Part shown: piece by piece, positions 16,631-23,556 of the stretch | Layout of the letters: each line of letters begins with the position of its first letter | Numbering within the stretch: position 1 is the first letter of the stretch | The notes under the pieces: generated by a model | The model's input: only the letters and a program-made list of their open reading frames with translations | The model's database searches: none | Told to the model about the DNA's origin: nothing | Assembly (NCBI GenBank): GCA_028681035.1 | Contig: JAQUJJ010000048.1 | Location: forward strand, 1-24,520 | Direction: 5' to 3' | Source: Candidatus Cloacimonadota bacterium | GTDB lineage: Bacteria > Cloacimonadota > Cloacimonadia > Cloacimonadales > Cloacimonadaceae | DNA: 24,520 nucleotides | Position numbers and translations under genes: made by a program

Positions 16631-16700
16631 ATCCAGCCTTTCAATATTTATAGCTAACATAAATAACGTTGTCGATCAAAGCTAAAGGGAGATATTTGTA

Positions 16701-18425
16701 ATGACCAAGAACATTCACAACCTAAACAGTGTAAACCTGCTGATTATATCACTGGGATTGCTGTTTGCATATTTTGCGCCGATCATCACCTTGGGGGAAA
16801 ACTCCTATCACGGAGTCCATGACAATTTGGACAGCAACCATATTAACAGTGTGATTGCGGCTGAAAACATGGCCGAGTTCGGACCCAATGCTGAAACTAC
16901 GCCCCAATTGATGGGGGGTATTCCCAGATCGCCGGGACCAAACCTGGGGATAAATAGTTCGTTATACAGAATATTCCATAGGTATAACGCTATGTTGATC
17001 AATATATTGCTGGTCCATCTCACAGCCTTTTTTGGAATGCTGATCCTTCTGAGGTATCTGGATAGAGATGGCTTCGAGACCAACCGGACTTTATATTTCT
17101 TGGTCGCCTTGGCTTTTGCCATAATAAAGTTCTGGGCCAATGCCGGAATTAGCGTAGCTGGCCTGCCTCTGCTGTATTTTGGGTATCTCATAGCTAAAGA
17201 TAGGAAAGTGATCGCCCTCCTGATCGCGTTTTTCTACGCGTTTTACTCAAATTTTGTGTTAGTGGGGATGTTCGCTTTGATAGTATTGGGGATTATGGAA
17301 ATCTCCTCCTTGCTAAAAACCAAAAAGATCAACTGGTCCCGCTGGGTATTCCTTCTGCTCGTATTCGGCTTCTATTTGGCGTCCTCATACAAGCTGGCTT
17401 GGAGCGTTTTCAGCCCCCATCCTTTGTTTGTGTCACATCGGTTGGACTACAGTATGAGTAGTTTTTACAGCAGCTGGGGTGAGGCCATCCGCTTGATACC
17501 TACCCTGATCTTCAGAAGCTACGGTCATAATAGCGGCTTTCCGCTTTTGCCAATGTTGTTAGCGCTGGCGGTGATTATCCTTTGTCGGATCAAAAAGTGC
17601 GCAGATAAACGTATGGAAGGCACTTTCCTGATAATCATCGGATTATCTGTGCTTAGTGCGATTTTGAACACCAAAGCTTGGATGGGTATTCAGCAGCAGA
17701 TTCCAATAGTAAAAATGATTCAATTGCAGAGGTTTTACTGGTTGCTCGTGTTCTTGCAGTACCTGTTGTTTGCCTTTGCGCTGCTCAGGCTATCCAAGCT
17801 AAACATCAAGCGAACAGCTCTTGCGCTAGTAGTGCTCCAAATCCTCATCCTTTTTGCTGGTAATACCAATTATAAACAAATGATAAAAAAGCACTTATTT
17901 GGCAAGGAGGCCATTACGACCTACGCGGAATTTTACAGTCCGGAACTGATGCAACAAGTAAATGAGTATATTGGCAAACCCCAATCTTCCTACCGGGTAG
18001 TTTCGGTGGGACTAGAACCGGCAGTTGCGCTGTATAGTGGGTTTTACTCACTTGAGGGCTACTCCGGTAGCTATCCAATGGAGCATAAGAGAAAAATGCG
18101 TGCGGTAATGGCAGCCGAGCTGGATAAAAACGAATACCTGGCGAATAATTTCGATGGCTGGGGCAATAAAGTAACAATATATAGTGACGATATAGACAAG
18201 AAAATCGGCTACCCTAATTCATGGGATATCCCTATTATTCATAAAGATTCAGGAGAAACTGTTGATAACTTGTCAATCGATACTACTAATCTAAAACAGA
18301 TGAACTGCCAGTATCTGTTCTCAGCACTTGAAATTACAAATTATCGAGAAACAGGGCTGGAGTTTTTGAGATCGTTTGAAGACAGTAAGTCCCCATATCG
18401 CATTTATCTATACAAAATACAATAG
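16701..18425 (+). CDS. Large polytopic membrane protein (DUF6044-like, possible GT-C type)
   Basis: A 574-residue inner-membrane protein with about ten hydrophobic segments between residues 12 and 400 (for example LLIISLGLLFAYFAPIITLG, ILLVHLTAFFGMLILL, ALLIAFFYAFYSNFVLVGMFALIVLGI) and a soluble C-terminal part from about 410. After the first span comes SYHGVHDNLDSNHINSVIAAEN, an acidic loop motif (HDNLDSN) that I associate with the DUF6044 family of cell-surface polysaccharide proteins; similar acidic first loops occur in GT-C glycosyltransferases that use polyprenyl-phosphate sugars. A GT-C role beside the GtrB-like enzyme is attractive but unproven. GGGAG lies about ten bases before the start. 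Confidence 0.65.
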   Translation: MTKNIHNLNSVNLLIISLGLLFAYFAPIITLGENSYHGVHDNLDSNHINSVIAAENMAEFGPNAETTPQLMGGIPRSPGPNLGINSSLYRIFHRYNAMLINILLVHLTAFFGMLILLRYLDRDGFETNRTLYFLVALAFAIIKFWANAGISVAGLPLLYFGYLIAKDRKVIALLIAFFYAFYSNFVLVGMFALIVLGIMEISSLLKTKKINWSRWVFLLLVFGFYLASSYKLAWSVFSPHPLFVSHRLDYSMSSFYSSWGEAIRLIPTLIFRSYGHNSGFPLLPMLLALAVIILCRIKKCADKRMEGTFLIIIGLSVLSAILNTKAWMGIQQQIPIVKMIQLQRFYWLLVFLQYLLFAFALLRLSKLNIKRTALALVVLQILILFAGNTNYKQMIKKHLFGKEAITTYAEFYSPELMQQVNEYIGKPQSSYRVVSVGLEPAVALYSGFYSLEGYSGSYPMEHKRKMRAVMAAELDKNEYLANNFDGWGNKVTIYSDDIDKKIGYPNSWDIPIIHKDSGETVDNLSIDTTNLKQMNCQYLFSALEITNYRETGLEFLRSFEDSKSPYRIYLYKIQ

Positions 18426-18608
18426 AAATGATGGGTTTTGCTCTGAGCTTGTCCTTAAAGATCTTACAAATTAATCATAGATCTATACGAACATCAGATG
18501 CTGGAAGACAGTGTATGATACTTAACCAAAAGCAGACCTGGATTTGATAATACCAGTGTATCAAGACTCCGTTATCCCAATAAAAATTATTATAAGAGAG
18601 TACATTAT

Positions 18609-19301
18609 ATGAAAGCAGTTATTTTATCAGGTGGTTTGGGTACACGTCTCAAGCCCTTTACCGAAGTAATACCCAAGCCTTTGCTTCCGGTCGGAGAGAA
18701 AGCCGTGCTTGAGATTCAGATTGAGCACTTGAAGGCTAATGGCTTTAACCACGTTTTTTTGGCGACAAACTACAAATCTGCCTATATTGAGAACTTCTTT
18801 GGCGATGGTAGCAAATATGGCGTAAAACTAACAATTAGCAAAGAAGAAATACCATTAGGAACGGCTGGGCCGGTAAAACTACTACAGGATCAGCTCACAG
18901 AGCCTTTTTTGGTAATGAATGGCGATATCCTTACCCAGTTGCCCTATAAAAAACTGTACGATTTTGCCATGACTAATGATTCGCTTCTTACCATTTGCAC
19001 GAAAGAGATCGTTACGCCTTTCCAGTTTGGCAATATCCACACGGAAGGGGACTTCGTAACTGGCATCGATGAAAAGCCAGACATCAGGACCAATATTTTA
19101 GCCGGTATTTATATTTTTAAGCCTGGTATTTTGGATTTGATTCCCGATAACGAGTACTATGGCATGGATAGCTTGATCAAGAAGATGATAGAGCTGAAAC
19201 TGCCTATTTCGCATTACCCTATCGAAGAATACTGGCTGGATATAGGGCAGGTGGCGGACTATGAAAAAGCTCAGGAAGTCTATAAGGAACGGTTTGAGTA
19301 G
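18609..19301 (+). CDS. Sugar-1-phosphate nucleotidyltransferase (HddC/RmlA-like, short form)
   Basis: A 230-residue nucleotidyltransferase: VILSGGLGTRLKPFTEVIPKPLLPVGEKAVLE (4-35) is the nucleotide-binding loop and PKP motif, VMNGDIL holds the metal-binding aspartate, IDEKPD and EYWLDIGQVADYEKA complete the fold. It would activate a sugar-1-phosphate with an NTP; the base and sugar cannot be told. There is no C-terminal left-handed helix domain. It is separated from the previous gene by 183 bases (18426-18608) with no gene; an AT-rich stretch (TATTATAAGAGAG) lies just before the start. Its last residues RFE and the TAG stop are encoded by the first unit of a 9-nt repeat array, so its original end may have been overwritten. 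Confidence 0.87.
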   Translation: MKAVILSGGLGTRLKPFTEVIPKPLLPVGEKAVLEIQIEHLKANGFNHVFLATNYKSAYIENFFGDGSKYGVKLTISKEEIPLGTAGPVKLLQDQLTEPFLVMNGDILTQLPYKKLYDFAMTNDSLLTICTKEIVTPFQFGNIHTEGDFVTGIDEKPDIRTNILAGIYIFKPGILDLIPDNEYYGMDSLIKKMIELKLPISHYPIEEYWLDIGQVADYEKAQEVYKERFE

Positions 19302-19419
19302 AGTTTAGAGGGTTGAGAAGGTTTAGAGAGTTTAGGGGGTTGTCCACCAATTTCCACTAATTTGCACAAATTGAGGTACAAGTTTAGAGGGTAGAGAAAG
19401 TTTAAAGAGTTTAGGAGGA
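19291..19419 (+). repeat. 9-nt repeat array (GTTTAGAG family) with an inserted 10-nt repeat
   Basis: Units of GGTTTAGAR/GGTTGAGAR type run from 19291 to about 19342 and again from 19381 to 19419, in the same orientation. Between them (19343-19372) stand three units of a different, 10-nt repeat: TCCACCAATT, TCCACTAATT, TGCACAAATT. No S23 gene and no inverted right arm are visible, so this looks like a half element or relic. The rest of the gap (19420-19538) holds nothing I recognise. Confidence 0.75.
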
Positions 19420-19538
19420 TTCCAGAGGGATGGGCTAATTTGGATAAGTTCAGATATTTCGGGGTTTACCAGACTTGATCGAAAATTGGTGATAATAGGT
19501 GTAAATGGGTGGATCAAATTAATGTGTGGTTTTAAAAT

Positions 19539-20648
19539 ATGGAAAAGATAAAGACAGTTGTGATTGGTGCGGGGGCGATTGGCCTGGCCATTGCTTATGA
19601 GCTTTCAAAAAGTGATCCGGATTTGGTGCTGGTGGAAAAAGAAAACGGCTTTGGCAAACATACCAGCAGCAGAAACAGTGAAGTGATTCATGCCGGACTT
19701 TATTACGATACCGGTTCCTTAAAAGCTAAACTTTGTGTAGAGGGTAACGAGACTCTATATGAATACCTGAAAGATAATGCCATTCCACATCAGAATACGG
19801 GAAAGATTATTGTAGCAACAGATGATGCTGAGATCAAAGTTCTGGATGGTTACAAAAAGCGCGGTGAAGCCAATGGCTGCAAAGGGATTAAGATGCTCAG
19901 AGAAGACGAAGTGCTGGCTCTGGAGCCCAGGGCAAAATGCAAAGCCGGACTGTTTATCCCCAGTACCGGCATATTTGATACACACGAATTTATGCATAGC
20001 CTGGCTGAGAAGATTGAAGAGCAGGAAGCTTTTATAGTATATGGCAATGAAGTACAGGCCATTCACCGCGAGGGCGGCTCTTATATTATTGATTTCAGCA
20101 ATGGTGAAAGCTATCAGTGCAAACATATAATAAACTCGGCTGGCCTTTGGGCCCACCAGATTGCAGCTTTGACAGGTATGGATATCCAAGCTAAGGGGCT
20201 TGAGCAACACTGGTGTAAGGGCGAGTACTACAAAAGCGCAAAGATAGAAGGGATACAACACCTTATCTATCCAGTTGCGGATCCTCAAGGTATATTCTTA
20301 GGGATTCACCTTACTATCAATCTTGCCGGTGAAGTCCGTTTTGGCCCCAATGCCTTCTATGTGGATGCCATAGACTATCGCTTCGATGAAAGCTACTTTG
20401 ACGAGTTTTATAAATCGGTTAACCGCTACATAGACATCAGCAAAGCAGAATTAGTGCCGGATGACTGTGGTATTCGTCCCAAGCTGCAGGGTCCAAACGA
20501 TGGATTTCGTGATTTTTACATCCAGGAAGAAACTCAAAATGGTCTTCCGGGTCTTGTGAATCTTATCGGGATGGAATCTCCGGGACTCACTGCCAGTTTG
20601 ACTATTGCAAAATATGTGAAAGACTTACTGAAATATGAAGACCGTTAG
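19539..20648 (+). CDS. FAD-dependent oxidoreductase, L-2-hydroxyglutarate oxidase (LhgO) family
   Basis: A 369-residue flavoprotein of the DAO fold. VVIGAGAIGLAIAYELSKSDPDLVLVEKE (7-35) is the FAD-binding dinucleotide loop (G10, G12, G15) with its acidic end; HTSSRNSEVIHAGLYY and SLKAKLCVEGN follow the LhgO/L2HGDH pattern, as do GIFDTHEFMHSLAE, INSAGLWAHQIAALTGM and the C-terminal LIGMESPGLTASLTIAKYV. Relatives oxidise 2-hydroxy acids. Standing between a sugar nucleotidyltransferase and an NAD-dependent epimerase, it more likely acts on a sugar acid or other hydroxy acid for this locus than on L-2-hydroxyglutarate; the substrate is unknown. Confidence 0.85.
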   Translation: MEKIKTVVIGAGAIGLAIAYELSKSDPDLVLVEKENGFGKHTSSRNSEVIHAGLYYDTGSLKAKLCVEGNETLYEYLKDNAIPHQNTGKIIVATDDAEIKVLDGYKKRGEANGCKGIKMLREDEVLALEPRAKCKAGLFIPSTGIFDTHEFMHSLAEKIEEQEAFIVYGNEVQAIHREGGSYIIDFSNGESYQCKHIINSAGLWAHQIAALTGMDIQAKGLEQHWCKGEYYKSAKIEGIQHLIYPVADPQGIFLGIHLTINLAGEVRFGPNAFYVDAIDYRFDESYFDEFYKSVNRYIDISKAELVPDDCGIRPKLQGPNDGFRDFYIQEETQNGLPGLVNLIGMESPGLTASLTIAKYVKDLLKYEDR

Positions 20649-20710
20649 AAATAAATTTACTTACTCAATCAAACTACCACAATTAATTAGATCAATTTAA
20701 GGAGATACAA

Positions 20711-21682
20711 ATGAAAGTTATGGTTACAGGTGCTGCCGGCTACATCGGCTCGGTTTTGGTTAATCAACTATTGAATCAAGGACACGAGGTTCTAGGTGTA
20801 GATTGCCTCATGTTTGGAGGAGATTCTATTATCGGCTTTTACAATCACCCCCGGTTTAACTTTGTTAAAGCAGACGTTCGTGATATTGATGACATTAAGC
20901 CTTTGCTTAAGAGTGTGGATGCCATAGTTCATCTGGCAGCTATAGTTGGAGATCCCGCTTGTGCCAAACAGCCGGAACTGGCGGAAGCGATAAATTGGCA
21001 TGGTTCTGCGGCATTGCTTGAGGCTGCTCACCAGGAAAAAAGTGTTAAGCGCTTTATATTTGCCTCTACCTGTAGTAACTATGGCAAGATGGAGGGAGAC
21101 GAGCTAATTACGGAAGAATCTCCCCTACATCCCGTTTCTCTGTATGCTGAACTAAAAGTTAAGTTTGAGAACCAGCTCTTGAATGGTTCCTATCGTGAAG
21201 ACTTCAGCCCCACAGCCTTACGCTTTTCCACTGTGTACGGACTCTCGCCCAGAATGCGTTTTGATCTCACAGTTAATGAATTTACCCGCGATGTAACACT
21301 AGGTCGGGAATTGGTCATTTTCGGAGAACAATTTTGGCGTCCCTATTGCCATGTGGAAGACCTTGCCAGAGCTTGCATAGCAGTCTTGGAAGCGGACTCT
21401 GCCAAAGTAAATAAAAATGTCTTCAACGTGGGCGATACCAATGAGAACTACCAAAAGAAAATGCTGGCCGAAGAGCTGCAAAAGTTAATTCCTGAGATGG
21501 TAGTGAAATACGTTGAGAAAAATGAAGATCCCCGGGACTACCGTGTAGCCTTCGAAAAAATCAGCAAAACCTTGGGATTCAAGATCACAAAAACAGTTCC
21601 GGATGGGATGAAGGAAATCATGCAGATCTTGAGGGATGGCGTGATTTCTGATCCCGATAATGCGAAGTATAAGAACGTTTAA
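20711..21682 (+). CDS. NAD-dependent epimerase/dehydratase (extended SDR)
   Basis: A 323-residue extended SDR of nucleotide-sugar type: VTGAAGYIGSVL with GxxGxxG (G7, G10, G13), VDCLMFGG, FVKADVRD, HLAAIVGDPACAKQPE, Ser/Thr at FASTCSNYG (119-120) and the catalytic Tyr145 and Lys149 in SLYAELKVKFE. AAGGAG lies eight bases before the ATG. It likely epimerises, reduces or dehydrates the sugar activated by the nucleotidyltransferase at 18609; the exact reaction cannot be read. The stop codon (21680-21682) is followed three bases later by the next 9-nt repeat array. Confidence 0.87.
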   Translation: MKVMVTGAAGYIGSVLVNQLLNQGHEVLGVDCLMFGGDSIIGFYNHPRFNFVKADVRDIDDIKPLLKSVDAIVHLAAIVGDPACAKQPELAEAINWHGSAALLEAAHQEKSVKRFIFASTCSNYGKMEGDELITEESPLHPVSLYAELKVKFENQLLNGSYREDFSPTALRFSTVYGLSPRMRFDLTVNEFTRDVTLGRELVIFGEQFWRPYCHVEDLARACIAVLEADSAKVNKNVFNVGDTNENYQKKMLAEELQKLIPEMVVKYVEKNEDPRDYRVAFEKISKTLGFKITKTVPDGMKEIMQILRDGVISDPDNAKYKNV

Positions 21683-21685
21683 ATA

Positions 21686-21775
21686 GGTTTAGAAAGTTTA
21701 GAGGGTTGAGAGGGTTTAGAAGGTTTAGAAGGTTTAGGGGGTTTAGAGGGTTGAGAGGATTTAGAAGGTTGGGGA
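21686..21775 (+). repeat. Left arm of element 2: ten 9-nt units
   Basis: The units in order are GGTTTAGAA, AGTTTAGAG, GGTTGAGAG, GGTTTAGAA, GGTTTAGAA, GGTTTAGGG, GGTTTAGAG, GGTTGAGAG, GATTTAGAA and GGTTGGGGA, with no spacers. The same unit forms the arrays at 19291 and 22641 in the same orientation. The last unit and the next bases provide GGGGAGG, which serves as a ribosome-binding site for the GTG start at 21783. Confidence 0.9.
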
Positions 21776-21782
21776 GGCCGTT

Positions 21783-22190
21783 GTGATCAGGGAGTACGGG
21801 TTTGAAAAGCTTAGCGTGTGGCAAAATGCGAGAAAGTTGGTTCAGAAAATCTATTGCCTGACAAAGACTTTGCCGGCTGGAGAAAGATTTGGGCTTACCA
21901 GTCAAATTCAGAGGGCAGCAGTTTCGGTTAGCTCAAACATAGCTGAGGGCGCATCACGAAAAGGTTATAAAGACCAAGCCCACTTTTATCAAATTGCCTA
22001 TGCAAGCTTGATGGAGGTACTATGCCAGCTCATTTTGTGAATGGACCTGAACTATATTGCCGAGAGCGGCTACAATGATGCAAGAGAGTCTATCGATATG
22101 ATTGCATACCAACTTACCAAGCTGAGGAATGCAGCCATAAACCAACCCCCTCAACCTTCTAAACCTTCTCAACCTTCTCAACTTAAATAA
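21783..22190 (+). pseudogene. S23-family four-helix-bundle protein with an in-frame TGA (element 2)
   Basis: An S23/IVP-family protein: FEKLSVWQNARKLVQKIY, SQIQRAAVSVSSNIAEGASR (the family hallmark R-A-A-x-S-I-x-x-N-I-A-E-G) and HFYQIAYASLMEVLCQLIL. A TGA at 22038-22040 then stops the frame, but the same frame continues with MDLNYIAESGYNDARESIDMIAYQLTKLRNA, the expected fourth helix, to a TAA at 22188. So 135 codons make a full-length member with one nonsense codon at position 86. Neighbouring genes end in TGA normally, so recoding is unlikely. The residues after the fourth helix (QPPQPSKPSQPSQLK) are encoded by the right repeat arm. The start is GTG 21783 with GGGGAGG upstream. It may be a young pseudogene, or a sequencing or assembly error. 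Confidence 0.75.
22143..22187 (+). repeat. Right arm of element 2: inverted 9-nt units
   Basis: CAACCCCCT, CAACCTTCT, AAACCTTCT, CAACCTTCT and CAACTTAAA: five 9-nt units that are the inverse of GGTTGAGAR/GGTTTAGAR. They are read as Q-P-P, Q-P-S, K-P-S, Q-P-S and Q-L-K at the end of the S23 frame. Confidence 0.85.
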
Positions 22191-22211
22191 GGATAAATAG
22201 GTGGACAAAAC

Positions 22212-23534
22212 ATGAACTATAAACCAGTAATCGACTTCATCCGCAGTTTGTATCCAAACCGCGACTTCATTCCCTTGCACGAGCCCTATTTCCCCGGTAA
22301 CGAAAAAGAGTATCTGGCAGATTGTATAGACAGCACCTTCGTGTCCTCCGTGGGCAAATACGTAGATCGTTTCGAAGAGATGATCCGGGAATTTACCGGC
22401 GCGAAGTATGCCATTGCCACAGTGAATGGAACCGCCGCCTTGCACGCAGCACTCAAGCTGGCCGGGGTTGGACATGGAGATCTTGTAATTACTCAGCCAC
22501 TCACCTTTATTGCTACCTGCAATGCTATATCCTATTGTGGAGCGGAGTCTGTCTTTATAGATATAGACCGTAAAACACTTGGGCTTTCCGCGGATGCGTT
22601 GGAAGCATGGCTCAAGGAAAATGTGGAAGAGGGTTTTATGGGTTTAGAAGGTTTAGAGGGTTTAGAGGGTTTAGAAGGTTTAGAGGGTTTAGGGGGTTTA
22701 GAGGGAGGTACACAACTTTCTCAACCTTCTCAACTTTCTCAACTTTCTAAACAGCGCAGCTCTAAACTCTCTCAACAGCGAAGCGCTCAACCTGTAACCA
22801 TACACAAAGCAACAGGAAAAAGAATCTCCGCCTGTGTGCCCATGCATACCTTCGGACACCCCTGTGAAATAGACCGTATCGTGGAAATTTGTACCCGCTA
22901 CCATATTCCTGTGGTTGAGGATTCTGCGGAATCGATCGGGAGCTATCATAAGGGCCAGCACACTGGAACTTTTGGCAAACTGGGAGTTCTCAGTTTTAAC
23001 GGCAATAAGACTATTACTACCGGTGGTGGGGGGATGATCCTCACCAACGATGATGAACTGGGTAAGCTGGCGAAGCACATCACTACTACTGCCAAAGTGC
23101 CGCATCCCTGGAGGTTTGAGCATGATATGGTGGGTTTCAACTACAGGCTGCCCAACGTAAATGCCGCTATAGGCTGTGCTCAGATGGAGAAGCTGCCGAA
23201 AATACTGGAAAACAAGCGATCCACCGCCAAGGCTTATCAGGACTATTTTGCCGGAATTGATGGGATCGACTACGTTTCCGAGCCTAAGGACACGATTTCC
23301 AACTATTGGCTTAACGTGATTTTGCTCAATAGTTTGGAAGAACGAGAGAACTTTTTACAGCAGACCAATGAAAATAAAGTCATGACCCGTCCTGCCTGGA
23401 TTTTGATGAATGAGCTGAAGATGTTTAAGGATTCGATCTCATCAGATCTGAGCGTATCACAAGAGATAGCAGATAGGCTGGTGAATATTCCTAGCAGTTA
23501 CACAGGTCATAGAGAGCCAGATTCCTTAAAATAA
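22212..23534 (+). CDS. LegC-like DegT/DnrJ/EryC1 aminotransferase with an in-frame repeat insertion
   Basis: A 440-residue PLP-dependent sugar aminotransferase. FIPLHEPYFPGNEKEYLADCIDS, FVSSVGKYVDRFEEMI, TVNGTAALHAALKLAGV and ITQPLTFIATCNAISYCGAESVFIDID match the LegC subgroup (4-aminotransferases of legionaminic-acid-type and related sugars); SFNGNKTITTGGGG holds the PLP lysine Lys266. Family members are near 380-390 residues; the excess is residues about 143-194, a run of GLE triplets followed by Q-L/P-S triplets, encoded by a 9-nt repeat element (22641-22793). It falls between the strand ending LKENVEEG and the TGKRI that precedes VPMHTFGHP, where relatives have a short loop, so the enzyme may still fold. 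It probably aminates the keto sugar made by the epimerase/dehydratase upstream. Confidence 0.87.
   Translation: MNYKPVIDFIRSLYPNRDFIPLHEPYFPGNEKEYLADCIDSTFVSSVGKYVDRFEEMIREFTGAKYAIATVNGTAALHAALKLAGVGHGDLVITQPLTFIATCNAISYCGAESVFIDIDRKTLGLSADALEAWLKENVEEGFMGLEGLEGLEGLEGLEGLGGLEGGTQLSQPSQLSQLSKQRSSKLSQQRSAQPVTIHKATGKRISACVPMHTFGHPCEIDRIVEICTRYHIPVVEDSAESIGSYHKGQHTGTFGKLGVLSFNGNKTITTGGGGMILTNDDELGKLAKHITTTAKVPHPWRFEHDMVGFNYRLPNVNAAIGCAQMEKLPKILENKRSTAKAYQDYFAGIDGIDYVSEPKDTISNYWLNVILLNSLEERENFLQQTNENKVMTRPAWILMNELKMFKDSISSDLSVSQEIADRLVNIPSSYTGHREPDSLK
22641..22793 (+). repeat. Gene-less 9-nt repeat element inside the aminotransferase coding sequence
   Basis: Left arm 22641-22703: seven 9-nt units GGTTTAGAR read as GLE (one as GLG). 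A 9-nt spacer follows. Right arm 22713-22793: CAACTTTCT/CAACCTTCT units, then AAACAGCGCAGCTCT, AAACTCTCT and CAACAGCGAAGCGCT, read as Q-x-S and K/Q-R-S triplets. The arms are inverted relative to each other as in element 2, but there is no S23 gene between them. Because the unit is nine bases the host frame stays open. Two mini-hairpins with 3-nt loops (22753-22761 and 22777-22787) stand near the right end. Confidence 0.85.
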
Positions 23535-23556
23535 TTTTACATATCAAGGAGGTATC

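Larger units (their letters stand above)
21686..22190 (+). mobile_element. Element 2: S23 four-helix-bundle gene between inverted 9-nt repeat arms
   Basis: The left arm is ten exact-length 9-nt units (21686-21775) of the form GGTTTAGAR/GGTTGAGAR. The right arm (22143-22187) is five units of the inverse form, CAACCTTCT/AAACCTTCT. One S23-family gene fills the space between. The architecture is the same as element 1 but with a repeat of different sequence and period. The right arm is in frame with the S23 gene and encodes its last 15 residues. The element starts three bases after a stop codon. No transposase or target-site duplication is seen; mobility is inferred. Confidence 0.55.

Noticed and set aside
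19755..20288. Long open frame on the minus strand inside the flavoprotein gene
   Set aside because: It lies wholly opposite a well-supported gene and its translation shows no domain pattern.
22038..22040. TGA as selenocysteine or a recoded stop
   Set aside because: Other genes in the window end at TGA, no SECIS-like hairpin is evident just downstream, and S23 proteins do not have a conserved Cys or Sec here.
21686..22793. Repeat arrays as a CRISPR array
   Set aside because: The units are 9 nt, directly adjacent with no unique spacers, and no cas gene is present.
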